64,000 bases of DNA from Chromobacterium sp. IIBBL 290-4 (GTDB lineage: Bacteria > Pseudomonadota > Gammaproteobacteria > Burkholderiales > Chromobacteriaceae), in NCBI RefSeq assembly GCF_024207115.1, contig NZ_CP100128.1, positions 2,480,001 through 2,544,000 on the forward strand, read 5' to 3'. The position numbers were made by a program, and so were the translations under genes. Below the pieces are notes generated by a model. That model made no database searches. It saw only the letters and a list, made by a program, of their open reading frames with translations, and was not told the origin of the DNA. Below are positions 17,753-29,198 of this stretch, one piece after another; within the stretch, counting starts at the first letter, position 1; the number at the start of each line of letters is the position of its first letter.

Positions 17753-20700
17753 TTGCGCCTGACCCATATCAAGCTCGCCGGTTTCAAGTCATTCGTCGAC
17801 CCCACCAGCATCGCGGTGCCGGGCCAACTGGTGGCGGTGATCGGCCCCAACGGCTGCGGCAAGTCGAATGTGATCGACGCCGTGCGCTGGGTGTTGGGCG
17901 AGTCCTCGGCCAAGCAGCTGCGCGGCGAATCCATGCAGGACGTGATCTTCAACGGCTCGTCCTCCCGCAAGCCGGTGTCGCGCGCCTCGGTGGAACTGGT
18001 GTTCGACAACGCCGACGGCCAATTGACCGGCCCATGGGGCCAGTACGCCGAAGTGGCGATCAAGCGGGTGCTGACCCGCCAGGGCGAATCCAGCTATTAC
18101 ATCAACAACCAGCAGGTGCGCAGGCGCGACATCACAGACCTGTTCCTCGGCACCGGCGTCGGCGCGCGCGGCTACGCGGTGATCGAGCAGGGCATGATCT
18201 CGCGCATCATCGAGGCGCGGCCGGAAGAGCTGCGCGCCTATCTGGAAGAAGCCGCCGGCGTGTCCAAGTACAAGGAGCGCCGCCGCGAGACTGAAAACCG
18301 CCTGTCCGACACCCGCGCCAACCTGGAGCGCATCGCCGACTTGCAGCAGGAGCTGGAGCGGCAGGTGGAGCGTTTGTCCGAGCAGGCGGAAGTGGCCGCG
18401 CAATACCACGACATGCGCGGCGCGCTGACCCACAAGCAGAACCTGCTGGCGCTGGCGCGGCGCGAAGAGGCCGCCCGCGGCGAGGCGCATGCCCGCGGCG
18501 AACTGGCGCGGATCGAAACCGAAGAGGCCGCGCTGGAAGCGGCGGTCACCCATCTGGAAGCCGAACAGGAAACGGTGCGCGAGCAGCATTTCGCCGCCAG
18601 CGACGCGGTGCACGAGGCGCAGCAGCATCTGTTTGAAGCCAACGCGCAACTGGCGCGGCTGGAAGAGGCGCAGCGCCACCGTGAGCAAAGCCGGCAAAGG
18701 CTGGAGCGCGATCTGCTGTCCGCCCGCGGCGAGCGCCAGCAACTGGCCGACAACCGCCAGCAAGTGGAGGCCGAGCTGGACGACTGGCTGCCGCGGCTGG
18801 AAGAGGCGCAGTTGCGGCAGGAAGAAGCGCAGATGGCGCTGGAAGACGGCGCCGACGAACTGCCCACCGCCGAGGCGGGTTTCCGCCAGCTGGACCAGCA
18901 ACAGGCACAGATGGTCGCGCAGCAGGCCAATCTGACGCGCGAACGCGATCTGTCGCGCCAGAAAATCGAACACTGGCAGCGCGGCATGCAGCAATTGGCC
19001 GGCCGCGACGCCGCGCTGACGCGCGAGCTGTCTGATCTGAATTTGCCCGAACATCATGTGCTGGAGGCCGCTCAGCAAGAAGTGGACAAGGCCAAGGCTG
19101 CGCTGGACGCGGTGCGGGCGCGGCTGGTGGCGGACGAAGCCAAGCAGGCGGACCTCGCCGCCGAGCGTGAAAAGCTGGATCAGCAATTGTCGGCCAAGCG
19201 CACCGAACTGGCGCGCGCCGAAGCCGAAGCCGCCGCGCTGGCGGCCTTGCTGCAGCGCGAAGCGGCGGATGAGCAATTGGCGGCCTGGCTGGACAAGCAA
19301 GGCCTGGCCGACGCGCCGCAGCTGTGGCAATCGCTGCAGGTGGACAAGCGTTGGCAGCAGGCTTTGGAAGCGGTGCTGGGCGAGCGCCTGTCCGCGCGCG
19401 CCGCCAGCGTGCCGGCCGAGCAGCCCCCGGCGGCGCTGGCTCTGGTGGATGGCAAGCGCGCCGTCGCGGCAGGCTTGCCTGCGCGAAGCTGGCCGGCGCT
19501 GTTGGCCGAGGTCAAGGCGCAAGCGCCGTTCGATGCCGCGCTGAGCGACTGGCTGGCTGGCGTTTATCTCGCCGATACGCTGGATGCCGCCTTGGCGCGC
19601 CGCGGCGACTTGGTGGCGGGCGAATGCTGGCTGACGCCGGAGGGGCATAGGGTAGATGCTGTCAGCGTGCGTTTTCATGCCGAAGCCAGCGGCGACGGCC
19701 TGATGGCGCGCAAGCAGCAATTGGATGAAGCCTCCGCCCGCGCCGACGTTTTGCGGCCGGAAATCGAAGCGATGCAAAAGAAGCGCGACAGCCTGCAAAG
19801 CATGGGCAATATGCTGGCCGAGGCGGTGCGCGGCCAGAAGGGCTCGCTGACCCGGCTGGAGGCCGAGCTCAACGCCGCCACGCTGGAACACGTCAAGCTG
19901 GACCAGGCGGCGCGCCAGGGCGCGGCGCGCTTGTCGGCCATCGAGGCCGAGCGCGGCCGCATCGCCGAGGAGCGGCTGCACGCCGAGGAAGGCATCGCTG
20001 AAGCCGAACTGATGGGCGAAGAGGCGGCGTTGACGCTGGAAGAGCTGGGTCTACAACTGGAAGATGTGCGTCTGGAGCGGCTCAACGCCGAAACGCGGCT
20101 GGAATTGGCGCGCAACAAGGCGCGCGACGCCGAGCGCGTGCTGCATGAAATCAAGCTGGCCTTGCATAGCGCCGAGCAGAAAGTCGCCGAGTTGTCGCGC
20201 CGCGGCCGCGAGCTGACGGATAGAGACGAGCAATTGCAGGAGCGCTTGGAAACGCTGGCGCTGGAGTCGGAAACGGTGGATGAAACCGTGCCGGAGGAAA
20301 CGCTGCAACTGGCCTTGGCCGAAAGGGAAACCCGCGACGCGGCGCTGGCGGCGGCGCGCGACCAACTGAACCATCTGACCGAGCGGATGCGCGAAATCAG
20401 CCAGCGCCAGCAGGAGGCCAATGCGGCGCTGCCGGCCCTGCGTGAGGCGCGTTCGGACTGGTTGCTCAAGCATCAGGAAGCCAGGCTGGCGATGGAGCGC
20501 TTCGCCGAGGAGTTGGCGCAGGCCGAAGCGGACGAAGCCAAGCTGCTGGCGGACCTGAACGAGGGCGTGAAGCCCAACGCGCTGGCGGCCGAAATCGCCC
20601 GCCTGGCGCGGGCCTTGGAGGGCTTGGGCGCGGTCAACCTGGCCGCCTTGCAAGAGCTGGACGAGGCGAAGAAGCGCGGCGAGTATCTGCTGAACCAGTC

Positions 20701-21241
20701 GGCCGACTTGAATCAGGCGATGGAAACCTTGATGGAGGCCATCGCCAAGATAGACGGCGAAACCCGCGACATGCTGCAAACCACTTACGACGCGGTCAAC
20801 GCCAAGATGCGCGAGTTCTTCCCCACGCTGTTCGGCGGCGGCCGCGCCGAGCTGGTACTGACCGGCGAGGACTTGCTGGACGCCGGCATCCAGATCATCG
20901 CCCAGCCGCCGGGCAAGAAGAACAGCACCATCCACTTGCTTTCCGGCGGCGAGAAGGCGCTGACCGCGATGAGCCTGGTGTTCTCCTTGTTCAGCCTGAA
21001 TCCGGCGCCGTTCTGCCTGCTGGACGAGGTGGACGCGCCGCTGGACGACGCCAATACCAGCCGTTTCTGCGATCTGGTCAAGCAGATGTCGGACCGCACG
21101 CAGTTCCTCTATATTTCACACAACCGCCTGACCATGGAGATGGCCGAGCAGTTGGTCGGCGTCACCATGCAGGAGCAAGGCGTCAGCCGCATCGTGGCGG
21201 TGGACATCGTCGAAGCGCTGAAGATGCGCGAGACCGCCTAG
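17753..21241 (+). CDS. smc: Chromosome segregation protein SMC
   Basis: A 1162-residue condensin ATPase that organises and segregates the chromosome together with ScpA/ScpB. The N-terminal head has Walker A GPNGCGKS (residues 31-38). Two long coiled coils (about 165-500 and 670-1000, very rich in Glu, Ala, Gln, Arg) flank a hinge near residues 505-640. The C-terminal head carries the signature LLSGGEKALTAMSL and Walker B FCLLDEVDAPLDDAN. The start is a TTG preceded by GCGAGG; an ATG five bases earlier is closed at once by a stop. In many proteobacteria smc is followed by zipA and ligA, but here a transporter and a regulator lie in between. Confidence 0.96.
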   Translation: MRLTHIKLAGFKSFVDPTSIAVPGQLVAVIGPNGCGKSNVIDAVRWVLGESSAKQLRGESMQDVIFNGSSSRKPVSRASVELVFDNADGQLTGPWGQYAEVAIKRVLTRQGESSYYINNQQVRRRDITDLFLGTGVGARGYAVIEQGMISRIIEARPEELRAYLEEAAGVSKYKERRRETENRLSDTRANLERIADLQQELERQVERLSEQAEVAAQYHDMRGALTHKQNLLALARREEAARGEAHARGELARIETEEAALEAAVTHLEAEQETVREQHFAASDAVHEAQQHLFEANAQLARLEEAQRHREQSRQRLERDLLSARGERQQLADNRQQVEAELDDWLPRLEEAQLRQEEAQMALEDGADELPTAEAGFRQLDQQQAQMVAQQANLTRERDLSRQKIEHWQRGMQQLAGRDAALTRELSDLNLPEHHVLEAAQQEVDKAKAALDAVRARLVADEAKQADLAAEREKLDQQLSAKRTELARAEAEAAALAALLQREAADEQLAAWLDKQGLADAPQLWQSLQVDKRWQQALEAVLGERLSARAASVPAEQPPAALALVDGKRAVAAGLPARSWPALLAEVKAQAPFDAALSDWLAGVYLADTLDAALARRGDLVAGECWLTPEGHRVDAVSVRFHAEASGDGLMARKQQLDEASARADVLRPEIEAMQKKRDSLQSMGNMLAEAVRGQKGSLTRLEAELNAATLEHVKLDQAARQGAARLSAIEAERGRIAEERLHAEEGIAEAELMGEEAALTLEELGLQLEDVRLERLNAETRLELARNKARDAERVLHEIKLALHSAEQKVAELSRRGRELTDRDEQLQERLETLALESETVDETVPEETLQLALAERETRDAALAAARDQLNHLTERMREISQRQQEANAALPALREARSDWLLKHQEARLAMERFAEELAQAEADEAKLLADLNEGVKPNALAAEIARLARALEGLGAVNLAALQELDEAKKRGEYLLNQSADLNQAMETLMEAIAKIDGETRDMLQTTYDAVNAKMREFFPTLFGGGRAELVLTGEDLLDAGIQIIAQPPGKKNSTIHLLSGGEKALTAMSLVFSLFSLNPAPFCLLDEVDAPLDDANTSRFCDLVKQMSDRTQFLYISHNRLTMEMAEQLVGVTMQEQGVSRIVAVDIVEALKMRETA

Positions 21242-21335
21242 GTCCGGTGTTGACGCGGCGCAAGGCCGGCCGTGCGCTGCGAATGGCATACTGCGCCGCC
21301 TGGAGGCATGGCGGATCAAGCCGCTGGCGTTGCTT

Positions 21336-21395
21336 GGGATGCATGGTAGGACGGAAGCCCCTGCGGGGCGTTCCGTCGCCAAGCTTGGGTTTGCG
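21336..21395 (+). repeat. REP-like 60-bp repeat, copy 1
   Basis: The 60 bases starting GGGATGCATGGTAGGACGG match 55 of 60 positions with the copy at 21489-21548 in the same orientation. Each holds a hairpin (GACGGAA-GCCCC / GGGGC-TTCCGTC here). It lies in the 325-base gap after smc. No open frame or transposase is present, so it looks like a non-autonomous REP-type element. Confidence 0.85.
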
Positions 21396-21446
21396 TCAGA
21401 GACAGGCCGAGTCGATATGGCGGATCACACCGTTGGTACGGCGGTC

Positions 21447-21481
21447 AGGGCGGATCGCCCCGCTGGCGGGGCATCCGCCCT
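21447..21481. repeat. Hairpin related to the REP-like repeats
   Basis: The stem AGGGCGGAT / ATCCGCCCT encloses a second stem GCCCCGC / GCGGGGC with a two-base loop. Its core (GGGCGGA...GCCCC...GGGGC...TCCGCC) is the same module found in both 60-bp repeats on either side. Confidence 0.85.
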
Positions 21482-21488
21482 ACGGCGC

Positions 21489-21548
21489 GGGATGCATGGT
21501 AGGGCGGAAGCCCCAGCGGGGCGTTCCGCCGTCAAGCCTGGGTTTGCG
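21489..21548 (+). repeat. REP-like 60-bp repeat, copy 2
   Basis: Second copy, differing from the one at 21336 at 5 of 60 positions. Some changes are paired within the stem, as with A to G and T to C in GACGGAA/TTCCGTC becoming GGCGGAA/TTCCGCC, so the hairpin is preserved. It ends 18 bases before the NarK-like start codon. Confidence 0.85.
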
Positions 21549-21566
21549 CGTGGGTGGAATGGATTC

Positions 21567-22946
21567 ATGACTGTAAGCATCAAGCGTTGGGAGCCGGAAA
21601 ATCCCATTTTCTGGCTGAGCCGCGGCCGGCGCATCGCCCGCCGCAATTTGTGGCTGTCGGTGTTTTCGCTGCACCTGAACTTCAACATCTGGATGATGTG
21701 GAGCATGGTGGTGGTCAATCTGCCGGCCGTGGGTTTCCTGATCTCCGGCCAGCAGCAATTCCTGCTGGTGTCGATACCGCCGCTGGTGGGCGCGCTGATG
21801 CGCCTGATTTACTCCTGGGTCTGGAGCTGGGTGGGCGGCGGCTTGTGGCTGGCGATATCCACGTTGCTGTTGCTGTTGCCGGCCTGGGGAGTAGGCCAGG
21901 TGGTGCAGGATATTTCTTCGCCATTTTGGAAGCTTTTGCTGGTGGCGGGGCTGTGCGGCGTCGGCGGCGGCGCCAGCGCTTCTCATCTATCCAACACCAG
22001 CTTTTTCTTTCCCAAAGCCGAAAAAGGTTTGGCGATGGGCTTGAATGCCGGCCTGGGCAATCTGGGCGTGTCGGTGGCGCAATTGCTGATTCCGTTGTGC
22101 ATTCTTTATCCTTTGTTCGGCGGGCTGGCGGGGGAGCCCCAGGTGTGGGGGCGCGGCGGCGAGGTGCACTTTGTCTGGCTGCAAAACGCGGCCTATGTCT
22201 GGCTGCCCTTGATCGTAGTCATTGCCTTGGCCTGTTATGTCTATGCGCATGATCTGCCCAAGCTGCGCATCACGCCGCATGACCAGCTGGACGCGATGCG
22301 CGACGGCCATACCTGGTATATCTGTCTGCTGTACATGGGCAGCTACGGCACCTTTCTTGGTTTTTCCGCGGCCTTCCCCTTGTTGGCGAGAGCGATGTTT
22401 CCGCAAGTGGACGCCAGCCCTTTCTTGTTTGTCGGGCCCATGGTCTGCGCGCTGTTCCGGCCCTTGGGCGGATGGCTGGGCGACCGCGTCGGCGGAGGCG
22501 TCGCCACGGTGGGCAGCAATCTGCTGATGGCGCTGGCTACGGTGGGGGTCTATCTGAGTTTGCCTGCGGGGCAGAGCGGCGGTTCTTTCTGGTGGTTTCT
22601 GGCGATGTTCCAGCTGATTTTTTTCGCCGCCGGCGTGGGCAACGGCTCGTCTTATCAGCTGGCGCCCAAGGTGTTTCTGATTTTGGCCGGCCGCGAGGCG
22701 GAGCGGCTGGGCAGCAGCCTTCAGCAAGCCTACCAGCGAGGCGGCCGCCGCGGCGCTTCGGCGATGAGCGTCAGTTCGGTGATGGCGGCTTTCGGCGGTT
22801 TTGTCATTCCGAAAGCTTTCGGCTCCTCGCTTAGCTGGTTCGGCAGCTTCGCGCCCGCCTTCGCCATGTTTTTCTTGTTCTATTTATTATGCATGCTGGT
22901 GGCTTGGTGGCATTACAGCCGGCCGGGCGCGGCCATGCGTTGCTGA
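21567..22946 (+). CDS. MFS nitrate/nitrite transporter, NarK type
   Basis: A 459-residue inner membrane protein with about 12 transmembrane segments. The segment GVGGGASASHLSNTSFFFP followed by AEKGLAMGLNAGLGNLGVS corresponds to the nitrate-porter signature of the NarK/NasA group, which imports nitrate or exchanges nitrate for nitrite. A second glycine-rich stretch occurs at FFAAGVGNGSSYQLAP. The open frame continues upstream through the REP-like repeats. I start at 21567 because the transporter sequence begins there, though the ribosome binding site is weak. No nitrate reductase genes are nearby, so substrate and direction are inferred from the family only. Confidence 0.85.
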   Translation: MTVSIKRWEPENPIFWLSRGRRIARRNLWLSVFSLHLNFNIWMMWSMVVVNLPAVGFLISGQQQFLLVSIPPLVGALMRLIYSWVWSWVGGGLWLAISTLLLLLPAWGVGQVVQDISSPFWKLLLVAGLCGVGGGASASHLSNTSFFFPKAEKGLAMGLNAGLGNLGVSVAQLLIPLCILYPLFGGLAGEPQVWGRGGEVHFVWLQNAAYVWLPLIVVIALACYVYAHDLPKLRITPHDQLDAMRDGHTWYICLLYMGSYGTFLGFSAAFPLLARAMFPQVDASPFLFVGPMVCALFRPLGGWLGDRVGGGVATVGSNLLMALATVGVYLSLPAGQSGGSFWWFLAMFQLIFFAAGVGNGSSYQLAPKVFLILAGREAERLGSSLQQAYQRGGRRGASAMSVSSVMAAFGGFVIPKAFGSSLSWFGSFAPAFAMFFLFYLLCMLVAWWHYSRPGAAMRC

Positions 22947-23123
22947 CGCCGGTTTAGGACGTGGTAGCCGCTGAGTTGCCAGGCATGTATCCTGATCTTG
23001 CGGCACAGCTGGCCGGCAAACGGGGCTGCGGCGAGCGGGGCGGGGCTTATCCCGCTCTGTCGAAGGCGCAGCCTGGCGTTCGCGATGCGGATGGTTTTTC
23101 CGCTTGCCGGCGGGCAGGGGCGC

Positions 23124-23591
23124 TCAGGCCGGTTCGCTTTCCTGTTGCTCCAGCGCGTGGCTGAAACTCGCGCGCAGACGGCCGAGCTCGCTGCAGAAGC
23201 CGGTCAGGTCCTGTTCGCCGAACTGTTGGAAGGCGTTGTGCATATAATCGAGGTGTGCCGGGAAGGCGTCGTTGAACAATTGCTGGCCATGCGGGGTCAA
23301 AGCGACGAAGACGCTGCGGCGGTCGTTGGGCTGCATGCTGCGGGTGACGATGCCTTTGTCTTCCAGGCGATCCAGCACGCCGGTCAGGGTGCCTTTGGTG
23401 ATCAGCGTGTGATCGGACAGTTCCTTGCAGTTCATGCCCTGGCTATTGCCCAGCGTGGTCACCACGTCGAACTGGGGCGGGGTGAGGCCCAGGCGGCGGA
23501 TGTTGAAGCTGGCGAATTGCTCGAAGGCCTGGTAGGTCCGCGACAGTTCGCGTACAACCGGCAGGAAACTGGCTTGTTCGGTTTTTTTCAT
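23124..23591 (-). CDS. MarR-family transcriptional regulator
   Basis: A 155-residue winged-helix regulator. The DNA-binding part is CKELSDHTLITKGTLTGVLDRLEDKGIV (about residues 55-82), with the wing MQPNDRRSVFVALTPHGQQLF. A GGAGACC site precedes the ATG. It is convergent with the NarK-like transporter and divergent from zipA, so its target is not obvious; autoregulation is usual for the family. Effectors are often phenolic compounds or oxidants, but nothing here indicates which. Confidence 0.9.
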   Translation of the reverse strand: MKKTEQASFLPVVRELSRTYQAFEQFASFNIRRLGLTPPQFDVVTTLGNSQGMNCKELSDHTLITKGTLTGVLDRLEDKGIVTRSMQPNDRRSVFVALTPHGQQLFNDAFPAHLDYMHNAFQQFGEQDLTGFCSELGRLRASFSHALEQQESEPA

Positions 23592-23817
23592 GTTGGGTGG
23601 TCTCCGTGCTGTTCTAAGCAGTGATATGCAAACTAGTACGGCCTGGTGACAGGCTCACCTCCGATTCTGGCACGCTGTTGGAATTTATTCGCCTGTCTGA
23701 AATGTCATGTTCATCTAGTCTGGGGCCTGATCTTTTGTCATATTGCACCATGTCTATTTGTGATGAATGAATTTTTGGCGATGGCAAATTAAGCTGGATA
23801 ATGATGACATCCAAGTG

Positions 23818-23852
23818 TGACCATGGTTTGTCAAGCGTTTTTGCCATGGTCA
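23818..23852. repeat. Inverted repeat upstream of zipA
   Basis: TGACCATGG and CCATGGTCA are perfect inverted copies separated by 17 bases and lie about 27 bases before the TATAAT at 23879. The position fits a regulator-binding site over the -35 region. Confidence 0.6.
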
Positions 23853-23878
23853 AATGGCGCGCAAGGCCGCGCTTTCGT

Positions 23879-23884
23879 TATAAT
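23879..23884 (+). promoter_or_regulatory. Consensus -10 element for zipA
   Basis: TATAAT matches the sigma-70 -10 hexamer at all six positions, 147 bases upstream of the zipA start. No good -35 is seen at 16-18 bases distance, so activator help or another spacing may be needed. Confidence 0.45.
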
Positions 23885-24030
23885 GGTCGGGAAATGCCCC
23901 TTGTATGGGCATCATTGCCGCGCGGTGGAGCGCCGGCGGCAATGGATAAAGATTATGTGGGGACCGGCGAGAACGCCGCGCGAGGGCGCGCCGCCGGATC
24001 TCGATTATTCGCCTTAATGCGGACTGGCTG

Positions 24031-25215
24031 ATGAGCGAATTGCAGATTGGTGTGCTGATTTTGGGTGGCGGCGTGATCGCCCTGGTATTTGGCTTCAACA
24101 TGTTCCAGGAGTGGCGTTTCCGCAAGCGTACGCAGCAAGCGTTCGCGCGGCCGCAGGACGATGTGTTGCTGAATGTCCCCAAGAATAATGTCCGGGATGG
24201 CGTGAGAACCGACCGCATGGAGCCCGTGCTGGTCGATACCGCCTTGGATGAGATGGTCGAAGAGGATGAGCCCTTCGAACCCGCCTTGCCGCCGCTTGCC
24301 ATGACGGCCAAGCCGGCGGCGGAGCCGCGTCTTGAGCCGGCCGACGATGTGCCGGTGGTGGACGAGGAGGACGAAGACGAACTGGCGATGGACTCCGCCG
24401 ACCACCAGGCGCTGGTGGTGGCCATGCTGGATCCGTCGCTGGATTTCATCGCCGAGGTGGTATTCCATGAGCCGCATGAGCTGGCCGCCATGCCGCGCTT
24501 CAATGTGGGCAAGCGCACCCAGCTGATCGGCCGCACCGAGCGCGGCATGTGGAAAGTGGCGGAGGCCTTGCCCGGCACCCGTTACAAGCAGATCAACATC
24601 AGCATGCAGATGGTGGACCGCTCCGGCTCGGTCAGCGAGCAAGAGCTGGCGGCCTTCTGCCAGCAGGTTTCGCGTTTCGCCGAGGATCACAACGCGGCGG
24701 TGAATTTCCCGCAGCGCCAGCAGAAGCTGGTGGCCGCGCGCGAGCTGGACCGCTTCTGCGCCGATGTGGACGTGCTGATCGGCATCAATATCGTGCCGCA
24801 AGCCTCTATAGAAGGCGCCCGCTTGCGCAGCTTCGCCGAGGCCGCAGGTTTGCAATTGGAGCCGGATGGCGCCTTCCATTATCTGGCCGATTCCGGCAAT
24901 ACCCTGTATTCGCTGGTGGCGGCGGACCAGATGCCGTTCACCTTCCACACCTTGCTGGACAAGTCTTTCCCCGCGCTGACCTTGTTGTTCGACGTGCCGC
25001 GCGTGGCCGGCGGCGTCGAAGTGTTCGACCGCGCCGTGCATTTCGCGCGCCAATTGGCGCAAGAGTTCGACGCGCAGCTGGTGGACGACAACCGCCGCGT
25101 GCTGAGCGATGTCGGTCTGGCCCGCATTCGCGACCAGCTGCTGCATATTTATGGCAGCATGGACGACCGGGGCATCGCGCCGGGCAGCGTCGCCGCCTTG
25201 CGGCTGTTCGCCTGA
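24031..25215 (+). CDS. zipA: Cell division protein ZipA homologue
   Basis: A 394-residue protein with one N-terminal membrane anchor (LQIGVLILGGGVIALVFGFNMF, residues 4-25) and a short basic stretch (RFRKRTQQ). An acidic Pro/Ala/Asp/Glu linker runs to about residue 125, and a C-terminal FtsZ-binding domain follows (about residues 240-390, with QQVSRFAEDHNAAVNF, GARLRSFAEAAGLQLEPDGAFHYL and HFARQLAQEFDAQLVDDN). ZipA tethers FtsZ polymers to the inner membrane at the division site. Gene order zipA-ligA is conserved in related bacteria and supports the call. Confidence 0.93.
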   Translation: MSELQIGVLILGGGVIALVFGFNMFQEWRFRKRTQQAFARPQDDVLLNVPKNNVRDGVRTDRMEPVLVDTALDEMVEEDEPFEPALPPLAMTAKPAAEPRLEPADDVPVVDEEDEDELAMDSADHQALVVAMLDPSLDFIAEVVFHEPHELAAMPRFNVGKRTQLIGRTERGMWKVAEALPGTRYKQINISMQMVDRSGSVSEQELAAFCQQVSRFAEDHNAAVNFPQRQQKLVAARELDRFCADVDVLIGINIVPQASIEGARLRSFAEAAGLQLEPDGAFHYLADSGNTLYSLVAADQMPFTFHTLLDKSFPALTLLFDVPRVAGGVEVFDRAVHFARQLAQEFDAQLVDDNRRVLSDVGLARIRDQLLHIYGSMDDRGIAPGSVAALRLFA

Positions 25216-25230
25216 AAAATGATTTAATGA

Positions 25231-27684
<2,454 letters not shown>

Positions 27685-27695
27685 GGGATAAAGCG

Positions 27696-29129
27696 ATGGC
27701 GCTGAAGGCAAAGGGCGTGGGGGATTTCGAAGAAGGCAACCGGCGAGCGGAAGAGGGCGACTGGCTGGGCGCGATCGCCGCGTTCGATCATTGCCTGGCG
27801 CGCCAGCCCGATGATTGGCAGGCTTTGGCCAACCGCGCCAATGCCCGTTTGCGCTTGGAAGACAATGCCCGCGCGCTGGACGACTATCTTGCCGCGGCGG
27901 CGCTGAATCCGGCATCGGCCAGCATCAAGAACAATCTCGCGGTGCTGTTGAAAGATCTGGGCGAATTGGCGCTGGCGGGCGATCTGCTGTCCGAAGTATT
28001 GGCTTTGGAGCCCGCTCATCGGGATGCCTGGAGCAATCTGGGCGTGGTGCGTCAGCACCAGCTGCGTTATCAGGACGCCATCGCCTGTTTTCTCAAGGCG
28101 ATCGAGCTGGGCGGCGCGACGGCGGGCTTATGCAACAATCTGGGCAATGTCTGCACCAGCGCGTTGCTGCTGGACGATGCGATTTCGGTATTGCAAGGCG
28201 GGCTGGAGATGGCGCCGGACGACGCCAATCTGCAATTCAGCTTGTCCATCGCCTTGCTGCTGGCGGGGCGCTATGCCGAAGCCTGGCCATTGTACGAGGC
28301 GCGCTGGAGATCGATTCTGCAGCCGCTGCATGCCGGGCCGCGCTGGAACGGAGAGGCTCTGGAAGAACGGACCTTGCTGTTGTGGTCCGAACAGGGCCTG
28401 GGCGACAGTTTGCAGATGGCTCGCTTTCTGCCGCGCCTCCGCGCCGAGCATCCTAGAGCGCGCATCCTGTTGGCTTGCCCTGAGACTTTTCATCGCTTGT
28501 TCTCCCAGTTCGACGGCATTGAGCTGCTGCCTGTAGAGGCCGAGCCGGCGTATGACTGCCAATTGCCTTTGATGTCTTTGCCTGGGGTCTTGCAGATCAC
28601 GCTGGAGACGCTGCCGACGGCTGTTTATTTGCGGGCAGTCGAAACCCCGGCGCAGCCTTTGCCCGAAAGCAGCCGCTTGCGAGTCGGGGTGGTGTGGGAG
28701 AGCGGACGCTGGGGCGTAGGCATTGCCGATGCCTGGCGGCAGCATAAGTCGGTGCCGCCGGAAAAGTTCGCTGAACTGTGCCGAATTCCGGATGTGGATT
28801 ACTTTGCCTTGCAGCCCGGGGCCTTGCCTGCTGAACTGGAAGGACTGGTATCGCAACCTTCTATCGGCGATTTTGCCGATACGGCGGCGCTGCTTGAGCA
28901 GATGGATCTGCTGATTTGCGTGGATACCGCCGTACTGCATCTGGCTGGGGCGATGGGCAAGCCGGTTTGGGCTTTGCTCAGGGCGGAGAGCGCGCCGTTT
29001 TTCCTGGCTCAGGGCGAGCGGGCGCCTTGGTATCCCGCCGTGCGTTTATGGCGCCAGCCTGTGCCTGGGAGCTGGGAGACTGTGCTGCTGGATGTGGCGA
29101 AGGCGCTGCGAAACGAGCGCGCTATTTGA
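27696..29129 (+). CDS. TPR protein with glycosyltransferase-9-like domain
   Basis: A 477-residue protein. The N-terminal half consists of about six tetratricopeptide repeats (for instance WLGAIAAFDHCLARQPDDWQAL, PAHRDAWSNLGVVRQHQLRYQDAI and ALLLAGRYAEAWPLYEARW). The C-terminal half resembles heptosyltransferase/GT9 proteins, ending in CVDTAVLHLAGAMGKPVWALL. Such TPR-GT proteins are common in proteobacteria, often near glycan or flagellar genes, and may glycosylate proteins or surface glycans; activity is not proven by sequence. The start at 27696 follows GGGATAAAG. It lies 11 bases after ligA; the frame open further upstream overlaps ligA and is not used. Confidence 0.85.
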   Translation: MALKAKGVGDFEEGNRRAEEGDWLGAIAAFDHCLARQPDDWQALANRANARLRLEDNARALDDYLAAAALNPASASIKNNLAVLLKDLGELALAGDLLSEVLALEPAHRDAWSNLGVVRQHQLRYQDAIACFLKAIELGGATAGLCNNLGNVCTSALLLDDAISVLQGGLEMAPDDANLQFSLSIALLLAGRYAEAWPLYEARWRSILQPLHAGPRWNGEALEERTLLLWSEQGLGDSLQMARFLPRLRAEHPRARILLACPETFHRLFSQFDGIELLPVEAEPAYDCQLPLMSLPGVLQITLETLPTAVYLRAVETPAQPLPESSRLRVGVVWESGRWGVGIADAWRQHKSVPPEKFAELCRIPDVDYFALQPGALPAELEGLVSQPSIGDFADTAALLEQMDLLICVDTAVLHLAGAMGKPVWALLRAESAPFFLAQGERAPWYPAVRLWRQPVPGSWETVLLDVAKALRNERAI

Positions 29130-29153
29130 CCTCTGGTTCAGAAGGGCTAGAAT
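29126..29153 (+). promoter_or_regulatory. Sigma-70 promoter candidate for galU
   Basis: TTGACC and TAGAAT, each 5 of 6 to consensus, are separated by 16 bases and lie 45 bases before the galU ATG. The -35 box overlaps the stop codon of the TPR gene. Confidence 0.7.
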
Positions 29154-29198
29154 GCGGCCCTGTTCAAACATTGAGCGTGATTTTTTTTCGGGATCGAA

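Larger units (their letters stand above)
23592..24030. promoter_or_regulatory. Divergent marR / zipA intergenic region
   Basis: These 439 bases are clearly more AT-rich than their surroundings and hold no convincing gene. They contain an inverted repeat TGACCATGG...CCATGGTCA at 23818-23852, a perfect -10 hexamer TATAAT at 23879-23884 without a good -35, and a small hairpin ATGCCC/GGGCAT just downstream. The palindromic ACTAGT near 23632 and GGTGA/TCACC near 23645 are possible MarR sites. The likely use is promoter and leader for zipA on one side and marR on the other. Confidence 0.55.

Noticed and set aside
17789..19981. A 730-codon open frame on the minus strand opposite smc
   Set aside because: Reverse-strand shadow of the SMC coiled-coil region, rich in Leu, Arg, Gln and His without any family features.
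21336..21548. Reading the repeats as an insertion sequence or CRISPR array
   Set aside because: There are only two full copies and one partial copy, no equal spacers, no transposase or cas gene, and each unit is a hairpin of the REP type.
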